Shown here: positions 1 through 6,788 of the stretch, one piece after another
Layout: each line of letters starts with the position of its first letter
Position numbering within the stretch: position 1 is the first letter of the stretch
NCBI GenBank assembly: GCA_964459065.1
Contig: CAYWMN010000209.1
Span: 1-6,888, forward strand
Direction: 5' to 3'
Length of the DNA stretch: 6,888 bases
DNA from: JAMCXS01 sp964459065
GTDB taxonomy: Bacteria; Acidobacteriota; Terriglobia; UBA7540
The notes under the pieces: model-generated
Seen by the model: the letters and a program-made list of their open reading frames with translations, nothing else
The model's database searches: none
What the model was told of the DNA's origin: nothing
Position numbers and translations under genes: made by a program

Positions 1-40
1 TTCAGGCCATTCCAAAAACTGAAAGATTCCGCCGAACCCG

Positions 41-1012
41 TTAAGAACCGACGACGGGATTGGTCAACGTGCCGATGCGTTGCACGGTGACGGAGACCGA
101 GTCGCCCTCCTTCAGAAAAACCGGAGGCTTGCGAAACACGCCCACTCCGGGAGGCGTGCCCGTTGACATCAAGTCGCCCACTTCCCACGTCGTCGATTGG
201 GAGAGATAACTCACCAGGAAAGGCACATTGAAGATCAAGTTTGAAGTGTTGGAATCCTGCAGGGTCTCGCCGTTCAGCTTGAGAGAGATTTTCAGCTTGT
301 GAGGGTCGCGAATTTCGTCGCTGGTCACGATCCAGGGGCCGGTGGGAGCAAACGTGTCACAGCTTTTGCCGCGGAACCACTGGCCGTCGCCAAACTGCAT
401 ATCCCGGGCACTCACATCGTGCAGGATCATGTAACCGGCCACATAATCGTAGGCTTCATCTTCGGGGATGCGGCTTCCGCGCTTGCCCATCACAACGGCA
501 AACTCCGCCTCATAATCCACTTGCGAAGAATTCGGTGGAAGCTGGATGGCGTCGCCGGGCCCGCAGATGGTGTTCGCGGATTTGAGAAAGTAGATCGGCT
601 TCTCGGGAGCCTTGCCGCCGCCCTCGCTGGCATGGTCGGCGTAATTCAGGCCGATGCAGGTAATCTTGCCGGGCCGGGGAATTGGAGCGAGCAGTCGCGC
701 TTCGGCCAGAGGCGTGAACATTCCCCGCGGCGCTTTGGCGGGATCAAGAGTCTTTGCCAAGGCCGCGGTAACGACGCCCAGAGCTTTGCGCCACTTTTCT
801 CCGCGCTCCAGCAAGTCGATCATGTCGCGTGGCGCGGTCTTGGCGTCAGCAATCACGCGCGCGGCGTTCTTGAAACCCGGGAGTGCGGCCGCGGCGCGAG
901 GAGTCCGGCGCTTCAACACAAGATCGATGGCAGGCTTTACGCCTACAATCAACTGTTTTGCCACCACGCCCAATCGGGGCTTTTTACCAACTTCGTATCG
1001 AACCAGTTTCAT
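41..1012 (-). CDS. Fumarylacetoacetate hydrolase (FAH) family protein, candidate 2,4-diketo-3-deoxy-L-rhamnonate/fuconate hydrolase
   Basis: A 323-residue cytoplasmic metal-dependent hydrolase or lyase. Residues 1-105 form the variable N-terminal part, opening MKLVRYE as many family members do. The FAH core covers about 110-322. Visible signatures are GLNYADHASE at 121-130 (H127 and E130 match the catalytic His/Glu pair), K144 in YFLKS, the metal-binding acids E168 and E170 in DYEAE, D199 in HDVSARD, K216 in FRGKSCD, and STGTPPGVG at 283-291. All key residues are present, so it should be active. The ATG start is backed by AAGGA six bases upstream. It is the last gene of the five-gene run, 46 bases after the rhamnosidase. 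Family members cleave C-C bonds in diketo acids (fumarylpyruvate, acylpyruvates, 2,4-diketo-3-deoxy-L-fuconate) or decarboxylate/isomerise catechol products. With a rhamnosidase, an SDR and LutAB beside it, I favour hydrolysis of a 2,4-diketo-3-deoxy sugar acid to pyruvate plus L-lactate. The family is certain; the substrate is inferred. Confidence 0.95.
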   Translation of the reverse strand: MKLVRYEVGKKPRLGVVAKQLIVGVKPAIDLVLKRRTPRAAAALPGFKNAARVIADAKTAPRDMIDLLERGEKWRKALGVVTAALAKTLDPAKAPRGMFTPLAEARLLAPIPRPGKITCIGLNYADHASEGGGKAPEKPIYFLKSANTICGPGDAIQLPPNSSQVDYEAEFAVVMGKRGSRIPEDEAYDYVAGYMILHDVSARDMQFGDGQWFRGKSCDTFAPTGPWIVTSDEIRDPHKLKISLKLNGETLQDSNTSNLIFNVPFLVSYLSQSTTWEVGDLMSTGTPPGVGVFRKPPVFLKEGDSVSVTVQRIGTLTNPVVGS

Positions 1013-1018
1013 CCTTCG

Positions 1019-1023
1019 TCCTT
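1019..1023 (-). promoter_or_regulatory. Ribosome binding site of the FAH-family gene
   Basis: AAGGA on the minus strand lies six bases before the ATG at 1010-1012, inside the 46-base gap after the rhamnosidase stop codon. It supports that ATG as the start and shows the gene is translated independently rather than by overlap coupling. I see no hairpin with a T-tract in the gap that would end transcription between the two genes. Confidence 0.7.
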
Positions 1024-1058
1024 TCCGATGGGATTAACCCAAAGATAGAGTACTGTGC

Positions 1059-3773
1059 TCAGCTTCCCTGCAGCACAAAATGGTAATGGCCGGAACCCAC
1101 GTTAAAGGTAACGGCAGAGTGATCCATCGAAGCGCCCGTCACGCCGGCGTCACCGGCCACAAAATGCCCGTCCGACCACACCACTCGATCGCCTTCCCGG
1201 ATGGTGAACTTCGTCATGTATTCTTCCACCGGAACCACTACTTTGGCGTCGCTATTGACGGGAACCCGGACCTTCATTGAGATCGCGCCCGGCGTATGCT
1301 TCCAGGAGCAGGAAACAAGACCGCGGACCGTCTCCATGGACGCGCTCGCCCAGTGGAGGTCTTCAACCACCTGCGGCCTGATCAGAAGGTGCTGATATCC
1401 CTGGCCGTCAGGCTGGAGGTTAATGCCGCCCAGCGCACGATAGAACCAGGCGCCCAAGCTCCCGAGCATGGGATGGTTGTGCGAATTCATGGAGGGACCG
1501 ACCTTGTCCTGCCAAAGCTCCCACAGGGTGGTGGCGCCGCGCGAGATCATATAGCCCCAGCTGGGATAGGTGGTTCGGGTCGCCAGTTCATAGGCCAAAT
1601 CCGGCCGGCCGAATTCCGTCAGCGTCGGGAACAGGTATTTGGCCCCGATAAAACCGGTGGTCAAATGTGTGTTGTGCTCATAGACGATGCTATTGCTGAG
1701 ATGGCCCATCGCGCCTCCGCGCTGGTGCCGGGTCGCAATTCCGAAAAACAAGGGCAGCACCTGGGAAGTCTGGCTGCCGTTGGCGTAGTCTCTCGCCGCC
1801 TGGTTATAGAACTGCTGATTGAACGCTGTTTTGATCTCGCTTGCAAGCTTTGAGTAAGTTTCCGCGTCGGAGGTCTTGCCCAGAATTTTTGCCATTTTAG
1901 CAAAAAGTTCGGTGTCGTAATAATAGTAGGCATCGGAAACCAGGGCGCCCGGCGTGGGCTCAATCGAGATCCAATCCCCGTAATAGCTGTATCGAAGCAC
2001 GTTGTCTTGAGCGCGGCTGCGCAGGAAGTTGATATAACTTTTCAACCCTTCGTAGTTTTGCTCCAGAATGCGGCTGTCACCGTATTGCCGCCACATATAC
2101 CAGCAAATCAACGGATACGCCGTTCCCCAGGCCGGATCTGCGGGATACCGGCCGTATTTGTGCGGCACCGTGTCAGGAATTTCCCCATCGGCTTTCTGAG
2201 CGTCGTGGATGTCGCGGACGAAGTTGGTATAAAAGGCCGCCATGTCAAAATTCATCATGGCTTCTTCGGCCGTCACCTGCGCGTCGCCCATCCAGCCCTG
2301 GCGCTCGTTGCGCTGATCGCAATCGGTGGGGACGCTGTAGAGATTGGAAAGCTGGCCCCAGTGAATCAGGTGCTGAATCTGATTCAGGATTTCCTTGGAG
2401 GCGACAAAGCTTCCGGTCGTCCGGACCGCGCTGTGAACCACTTCACCGCGCAGCGTATCCAGGCTGGGCGTTCCCGGGTAGCCGGTCAGTTCCACATACC
2501 GGAAGCCGTGATAGGTGAAATGCGGCTGAAGAACTTCCAGGCCGCGGCCGTTCAGAATGTAAACATCCCTCGATTTGGCCGCGCGCAGATTCTGGCGATT
2601 GATCATGCCGTCGGGGTAAAGCACCTCGCTGTAGCGAAGCTTGATCCTGGCGCCTCGCGGCCCGCGAACCCGAAGCTTGGCCCACCCGGCGAAGTTCTGG
2701 CCGAAATCATAAACGTAAACGCCCGGCTGGGGACTCGTCAGGCGCCGCGGCACCATCGAGTCCACCACGCGAATCGGCGGCATCATTTCAGCCGAAAGAG
2801 TTCCCTGGCTTCCCTGCGCCGCTGTCGCCGCACTCCAGCCGGAATCGTTGAATCCCGGACGGTCCCACCCGGGCTCGGCCAGACGCGCGTCGTCAATCTC
2901 GCCGTTGTAAACACTGTCGCTGATCACGGGGCCGGCATGGCTTTTCCAGGAAGTATTGCTGACAATGCTGATGCGCTTGCCGCCGGCCAGCTCAATATTC
3001 ATCTGCAACAGCAGAGCCGGCGTTTTGTAATAGGCCGGACCGCTCCCGGCCTTTTGCGTTGCCCAGCCGCCGCCCAGCATCACGCCGAGGGCGTTGCCGC
3101 CTTCCTTCAGTTCCGAAGTGACGTCGTAGGTGCTGTAGAGTACGCGCTTTGGATAGGTTGTCCAGGCGGGGTCCAGAACGTTGTCGCCGATTCTCTTTCC
3201 GTTGATGTGCAGCTCATAGTAACCGAGCGCCGTCACGTAAACCCGCGCCCGCACCACCCGCCCCGGCAGATTGAACCCCTTGCGCAGCAGGCCCTTGCCG
3301 CCAATCCACTGGCCTTGCCAGTCCGCGCGCGCCAGCAGTCCCATCCCGAAGGTCGCCGGCGGGCTGTAAGCGCTGACGTTCCCTTGCTTATCCCAGTACC
3401 GGACTTTCCAATAATAGGTGTGGCCGCTCTGGAGGGCTTTGCCTTTGTAGACGACCTGCGTAGAGTTGCTGGAAGCGACTTTGCCGCTGTCCCACTGGTC
3501 ACCCCGGTTGCGTGCAAGCAATGCGGGGCTTGCGGCTACCAGAACCTGATAGGCGGTTTGAACCTCGCCACGCGCCGTGTTCTCAAGAACCCACTGAAAG
3601 CGCGGCGCAAGAACGTCAATCGCGGTGGGATTGGAAAGATACTCGCATCGCAGCCGCGCCGGCGCCTGGGCCGCATCGGCCGCAGCGCCCGGCAGCGAAT
3701 GGAACAAACCGCCCGCCATGAGCATGGCGCCGATCAACAGAATTCGATGAAACCGGTTTAGTCCCTGGTCCAC
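1059..3773 (-). CDS. Secreted alpha-L-rhamnosidase, glycoside hydrolase family 78
   Basis: A 904-residue inverting glycosidase expected to release terminal L-rhamnose from plant or microbial glycans and glycosides. A Sec signal peptide is clear: basic start to R10, hydrophobic ILLIGAMLMAGGLF (11-24), likely cleavage near GAAADA (29-34), and no lipobox Cys. Domains in order: Ig/FN3-like (about 40-145), jelly-roll N domain (about 165-340, with YELHINGKRIGD at 186-197), beta-sandwich rhamnosidase domain (about 345-450, with YDFGQNFAGW at 355-364), (alpha/alpha)6 catalytic barrel (about 450-785) and C-terminal beta domain (about 787-904). The catalytic signature DCDQRNERQGWMGD is at 484-497, with E490 as probable general acid; GATTLWELW is at 746-754, with E752 as probable general base. 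Their 262-residue spacing fits the family. The start is GTG: an in-frame TGA sits at 3789-3791, a strong Shine-Dalgarno precedes the GTG, and the next Met lies inside the hydrophobic stretch. Unusually for lut genes, it directly follows lutB. Confidence 0.96.
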   Translation of the reverse strand: MDQGLNRFHRILLIGAMLMAGGLFHSLPGAAADAAQAPARLRCEYLSNPTAIDVLAPRFQWVLENTARGEVQTAYQVLVAASPALLARNRGDQWDSGKVASSNSTQVVYKGKALQSGHTYYWKVRYWDKQGNVSAYSPPATFGMGLLARADWQGQWIGGKGLLRKGFNLPGRVVRARVYVTALGYYELHINGKRIGDNVLDPAWTTYPKRVLYSTYDVTSELKEGGNALGVMLGGGWATQKAGSGPAYYKTPALLLQMNIELAGGKRISIVSNTSWKSHAGPVISDSVYNGEIDDARLAEPGWDRPGFNDSGWSAATAAQGSQGTLSAEMMPPIRVVDSMVPRRLTSPQPGVYVYDFGQNFAGWAKLRVRGPRGARIKLRYSEVLYPDGMINRQNLRAAKSRDVYILNGRGLEVLQPHFTYHGFRYVELTGYPGTPSLDTLRGEVVHSAVRTTGSFVASKEILNQIQHLIHWGQLSNLYSVPTDCDQRNERQGWMGDAQVTAEEAMMNFDMAAFYTNFVRDIHDAQKADGEIPDTVPHKYGRYPADPAWGTAYPLICWYMWRQYGDSRILEQNYEGLKSYINFLRSRAQDNVLRYSYYGDWISIEPTPGALVSDAYYYYDTELFAKMAKILGKTSDAETYSKLASEIKTAFNQQFYNQAARDYANGSQTSQVLPLFFGIATRHQRGGAMGHLSNSIVYEHNTHLTTGFIGAKYLFPTLTEFGRPDLAYELATRTTYPSWGYMISRGATTLWELWQDKVGPSMNSHNHPMLGSLGAWFYRALGGINLQPDGQGYQHLLIRPQVVEDLHWASASMETVRGLVSCSWKHTPGAISMKVRVPVNSDAKVVVPVEEYMTKFTIREGDRVVWSDGHFVAGDAGVTGASMDHSAVTFNVGSGHYHFVLQGS

Positions 3774-3779
3774 AGTACG

Positions 3780-3786
3780 CCCTCCC
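3780..3786 (-). promoter_or_regulatory. Strong ribosome binding site deciding the GTG start of the rhamnosidase
   Basis: GGGAGGG on the minus strand ends six bases before the GTG at 3771-3773. It is the best Shine-Dalgarno match in the window. With the in-frame stop at 3789-3791 it fixes the GTG as the start, which gives a complete signal peptide. It lies in the 49-base gap after lutB, so this gene can be translated at its own rate. Confidence 0.8.
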
Positions 3787-3822
3787 GATCAAGAATTGCA
3801 AAGTGAATGATTCTATCGCTGT

Positions 3823-5274
3823 TTACTCAGAAAGCTTCTTCCACCGCGCCCGAAACGGCAGCGGGTCCGGCGCGGGAAGGTCACGTCCGTCGGTCCAATT
3901 TGAAAAAGGAAAGAAAGGCAACTTCTTGATCCAACGCCGAGATCCCCGGGCGCCGGATTGCGGCAAGCCATGAGCGCCCAGCCGCACGAGAAAACCTCCC
4001 AGGGAAAACGCCCAGGGCCTTTTCATCGCCCACGCCCACAATCGCATTCCCCGGCGCTCAGAAACCGGCGACTTTGCCGGGCGCGGCGTGGCAAGCGTCT
4101 GCTGCACTTTTCCGCGAAGGTAAAGAAGCATGTCCGGAATGTTGATCTTGACGGGACAGACTTCCCGGCACGCCCCGCACAATGAAGAGGCGAACGGAAG
4201 TTCCCTTGCTGGTTCCAGGCCCGCCAACTGCGGAGTGACCAGCGCGCCGATCGGTCCGCTATAGACCCATCCGTAAGCATGCCCGCCGATCTTGCGGTAA
4301 ACAGGACAGGCATTCAGGCATGCGCCGCATCGGATGCAATACAGCATCTCGCGCATCCTCTCATCGGCCAGCGTCTTGATCCGCCCGTTGTCAATCAGCA
4401 CCACGTGCATTTCTTCAGGGCCGTCTTCGCCCGCGCGCCGCGGCCCCGTCAGGATGGATGTATACGAAGTCAGTTTTTGGCCGGTCCCGGAACGGCCCAG
4501 CAGGCGGAGAAACACGCCCAGGTCCGACAGGCGCGGGATGATCTTCTCGATTCCCACCAGCGCAATGTGAACGCGGGGCGCGGTCGTGCAAAATCGGATG
4601 TTGCCCTCGTTTTCAATCGTCACAATGCTGCCGGTTTCAGCCACCGCGAAGTTCGCTCCGCTCAGGCCCACTCCGGCCCTGGCAAACCTCTCGCGCAAGG
4701 CTTTGCGGGCAATCGCCGTCAGGCGCTCGGGATCTTCGGTCGGCTCCGATTCAAGCTTGATGGCAAAAAGGTCGGAAACGTCGTGGCGGGTTTTGTGGAT
4801 GGCCGGGGCCACGATGTGCGCGGGCCGCTCGCCGGCAAGCTGCACGATCATTTCCCCCAGGTCGGATTCCACGGCGCGAATGCCGGCGGCTTCCAGCGCC
4901 GGGTTCAGCTCAATTTCCTCACCCAGCATGCTCTTGGCTTTGACCACCTCGCGCGCGCCCGCTTTCTGGACGAGTTCGGTCACCATGGCGCAGGCTTCTT
5001 TTCCCGTCCGCGCCCAGTGGACATGGCCGCCCTGGCGCTCGACATTGTCGGCAAACTGCGCGAGGTACTCATCCAGGTGGTCCATCACCTGGCGCTTCAG
5101 CTCCCTGCCCCGCTCGCGGGCCTGCTCGAACCCTGGAACCAGGCCGATAGCCGTCAGGCGATGGTTATACAGCCGCAGGGTCGAGGAGCGATAGGCGCCC
5201 TGAAGGTGCGCGTCTTGAAGGGTCTTGTGCGCCCGCTCGTGGATGGCCTCGCTTTGGATTCCTGTTTCGCTCAT
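3823..5274 (-). CDS. lutB: LutB-type iron-sulfur/LUD-domain protein of L-lactate oxidation
   Basis: A 483-residue cytoplasmic subunit of the LutABC (YkgEFG-like) complex, which oxidises L-lactate to pyruvate. Residues 1-70 are the usual helical N-terminal region. The LUD domain covers about 70-300, with GGHVHWA (82-88), a KSMLGEEIELN stretch (114-124), SGANFAVAETGSIV (205-218) and KIIPRLSDL (244-252). Two iron-sulfur motifs follow: CIRCGACLNACP (C313, C316, C319, C323) and SLCGACREVCP (C366, C369, C373); a three-Cys second motif is normal for LutB. The C-terminal region is typical, with a Trp-rich WAWAMKRPWAF stretch at 413-423. Length matches the family (about 470-480). The frame is open further upstream to 5484, but those codons lie inside lutA and read as unconserved Gly/Arg-rich sequence. 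The ATG at 5272-5274, which overlaps the lutA stop as ATGA, is the true start and implies translational coupling. What follows is the rhamnosidase, not lutC. Confidence 0.94.
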   Translation of the reverse strand: MSETGIQSEAIHERAHKTLQDAHLQGAYRSSTLRLYNHRLTAIGLVPGFEQARERGRELKRQVMDHLDEYLAQFADNVERQGGHVHWARTGKEACAMVTELVQKAGAREVVKAKSMLGEEIELNPALEAAGIRAVESDLGEMIVQLAGERPAHIVAPAIHKTRHDVSDLFAIKLESEPTEDPERLTAIARKALRERFARAGVGLSGANFAVAETGSIVTIENEGNIRFCTTAPRVHIALVGIEKIIPRLSDLGVFLRLLGRSGTGQKLTSYTSILTGPRRAGEDGPEEMHVVLIDNGRIKTLADERMREMLYCIRCGACLNACPVYRKIGGHAYGWVYSGPIGALVTPQLAGLEPARELPFASSLCGACREVCPVKINIPDMLLYLRGKVQQTLATPRPAKSPVSERRGMRLWAWAMKRPWAFSLGGFLVRLGAHGLPQSGARGSRRWIKKLPFFPFSNWTDGRDLPAPDPLPFRARWKKLSE

Positions 5275-6014
5275 TCGTGCATGTCCAGAAGTTCCGCCAG
5301 GTGCAGCGTCTTCAGTGGCAGTCCCTGCCGGTGGATGTAACCCTGCAGGTGCATCAGGCAGCCGGCGTCGTTCGCCACCAGGTATTCGGCTCCAACCTCC
5401 GCAGCGGCCTGAACCTTGTCCTGCGCCATCGCCACGGAAACCTCCGGGTACTTGACCGAAAACGTACCGCCGAAACCGCAGCACAGCCGGTTGTCCGTCA
5501 TCTCCACCAGTTCGATTCCCTTGACGGCCCGGATCAGTTTGCGCGGCTCGGTTTCAATGCCCAGCTCCCGGTATAGATGGCAGGCATCGTGGTAGGCGAC
5601 GCGGTGCGGAAAGCTGGCGCCCAGGTCTTCCGCCTTCATGACCTTGACCAGAAACTCCGAGAATTCAAAAAAGCGCTTTTGCAATAGTTCGACTTTCCGC
5701 AGCCGCTCCGGGTCGCCGGCAAACAATTCCGGATAGAAGACGCGAACCATCGTGGTGCAGGAACCGGAAGGCGCCACGACATAATCGGCGCCCTCAAACA
5801 AGTCCAGCATGCGCTCGGCGACCTCCCGAGCTTCTTCCCGGTAACCCGTATTGAAAGCGGGCTGGCCGCAGCAAGTCTGCGCAGGATTAAAACTGACTCG
5901 GGCGCCCGCCCGCCGCAGGATCCTCACCGCGCACTCGCCGACCTGCGGAAAAAACTGGTCGCCCAGACACGTGATAAACAACGCCACATTGGGAGAATGA
6001 TTGCCCATCGTCAT
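5271..6014 (-). CDS. lutA: LutA-type (Fe-S)-binding protein with two CCG modules
   Basis: A 247-residue cytoplasmic subunit, homologous to LutA/YkgE and to the C-terminal domains of GlcF and heterodisulfide reductase HdrB. Two cysteine-rich CCG repeats are complete. Module 1 has C16 (FITCLGD), C48-C49-G50 (QTCCGQPAFNTGY) and C86 (APSGSCTTMV). Module 2 has C145 (YHDACHLYRELG), C178-C179-G180 (LCCGFGGTFSVKYP) and C219 (NDAGCLMHLQG). These bind iron-sulfur centres that pass electrons from lactate oxidation. Length agrees with the family (about 240). The start could be the ATG at 6012-6014 or the third codon, ATG at 6006-6008; the upstream purine stretch (GTAAGA) is better spaced for the second, so the first two residues are uncertain. 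It begins 15 bases after the SDR gene and overlaps lutB by four bases. The alternative of a glycolate oxidase GlcF-like partner is less likely because the neighbour is clearly LutB. Confidence 0.94.
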   Translation of the reverse strand: MTMGNHSPNVALFITCLGDQFFPQVGECAVRILRRAGARVSFNPAQTCCGQPAFNTGYREEAREVAERMLDLFEGADYVVAPSGSCTTMVRVFYPELFAGDPERLRKVELLQKRFFEFSEFLVKVMKAEDLGASFPHRVAYHDACHLYRELGIETEPRKLIRAVKGIELVEMTDNRLCCGFGGTFSVKYPEVSVAMAQDKVQAAAEVGAEYLVANDAGCLMHLQGYIHRQGLPLKTLHLAELLDMHE

Positions 6015-6029
6015 TCTTACGGCCGCGCC

Positions 6030-6788
6030 CTAATGCGCCGAATATCCTCCGTCCACCATCAGATGAGAACCGGTGATGTAGCTTGCCTCGTCGGAAACGA
6101 GAAACAGGATGGCGTACGCAACTTCCCTGGGCTGGCCGACCCTCCCCACAAAGGTTTTGGCGCCTTCCCGGGCATCGAATTCTTCCAGCGTCATCCCCAC
6201 CTTTTCCAAATATCGGTAAATAGCCGCCGTGAGGATCGATCCGGGACACACGGAGTTGACTCGAATCTTGTGAGGCCCCAAATCCATCGCCATGTTGCGC
6301 GTGATTTGGACCAGCGCTGCCTTGGTGGCGCTGTACGCGAAGAAGTCCGGCTGGGCACAGAAGCTGGAAATTGAGCCCAGGATCACAATCGAACCGCCTT
6401 TCTTCTTCATATGCTCGACGGCGTATTTCGTCACCAGGGTAGTGCCGATAATGTTCACTCCAAGCGAACGCTGCCACTCCTCGACGGTGGCTTCAAAACC
6501 CTTGAGAACAAACGTGGCGGCGTCATTGACCAGGATATCAATCCCGCCAAAGTGCTTCACCGCCTCGTCTGAAATCTTCCTGGCGTCGGCTTCGCGGGAA
6601 ATGTCCGCTTCGACAAAATGCACAGCCCCACCCTTTGCCTGAATGGCGCGAGCTGTTTCCTCGCCGCCCTTGGGATCGATGTCCGCAATCACCACCTTGG
6701 CGCCTTCTTCAGCCAGAACCTCCGCCGTCGCGCGGCCGATTCCCGAGCCAGCTCCGGTTACAATCGCAACTTTGCCTTCCACTCTCAC
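6030..6788 (-). CDS. Short-chain dehydrogenase/reductase (classical SDR), candidate 2-keto-3-deoxy-L-rhamnonate/fuconate dehydrogenase
   Basis: A 252-residue classical SDR. The Rossmann nucleotide motif TGAGSGIG is at 11-18. D36, at the end of strand 2 (VVIADID), points to NAD(H) over NADP(H). D62 in VEADIS contacts adenine. The usual NNAG motif is NDAA here (88-91). The catalytic set is N112, S139, Y152 and K156 (YSATK), followed by the CPG loop (181-183) and a VDGGYSAH C-terminus. The start is GTG at 6786-6788: an in-frame TAG at 6801-6803 leaves no earlier start codon, and a GGA lies six bases upstream; a GTG two codons later is less well placed. It is the first complete gene of the run. 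SDR sequence alone does not give the substrate. With a rhamnosidase, an FAH hydrolase and LutAB, the best guess is oxidation of the 4-hydroxyl of a 2-keto-3-deoxy-6-deoxyaldonate; L-rhamnose 1-dehydrogenase, also an SDR in some bacteria, is the main alternative. Confidence 0.95.
   Translation of the reverse strand: MRVEGKVAIVTGAGSGIGRATAEVLAEEGAKVVIADIDPKGGEETARAIQAKGGAVHFVEADISREADARKISDEAVKHFGGIDILVNDAATFVLKGFEATVEEWQRSLGVNIIGTTLVTKYAVEHMKKKGGSIVILGSISSFCAQPDFFAYSATKAALVQITRNMAMDLGPHKIRVNSVCPGSILTAAIYRYLEKVGMTLEEFDAREGAKTFVGRVGQPREVAYAILFLVSDEASYITGSHLMVDGGYSAH

Noticed and set aside
1013..1058. Possible terminator between the rhamnosidase and the FAH gene (GGGTTAATCCC)
   Set aside because: The stem is only three base pairs and no T-run follows; the gap is better explained as an ordinary intergenic spacer with a ribosome binding site.
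2007..3761. A 584-codon open frame on the plus strand opposite the rhamnosidase
   Set aside because: The minus-strand frame is a complete GH78 protein with signal peptide and all catalytic motifs. The plus-strand translation is rich in Arg, Ala, His and Pro with no recognisable domain, as expected from antisense of GC-rich coding sequence.
4152..4176. Apparent loss of one cysteine in the second iron-sulfur motif of LutB
   Set aside because: The three-Cys SLCGAC...CP form is usual for LutB proteins, so it is not a defect.
4279..5340. A 353-codon open frame on the plus strand opposite lutB
   Set aside because: It lies antisense to a well-conserved LutB, has no recognisable fold or motif, and crosses the lutA/lutB junction; it is a codon-bias shadow.
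5275..5484. A 70-residue N-terminal extension of LutB
   Set aside because: The extra codons lie wholly inside lutA in another frame and give low-complexity Gly/Arg/Pro sequence. The ATG overlapping the lutA stop gives the normal LutB length and N-terminus.
5887..6477. A 196-codon minus-strand frame spanning the SDR/lutA junction
   Set aside because: It overlaps both well-supported genes in a different frame and shows no domain; the SDR and LutA frames carry complete, uninterrupted family motifs, so no frameshift is needed to explain it.
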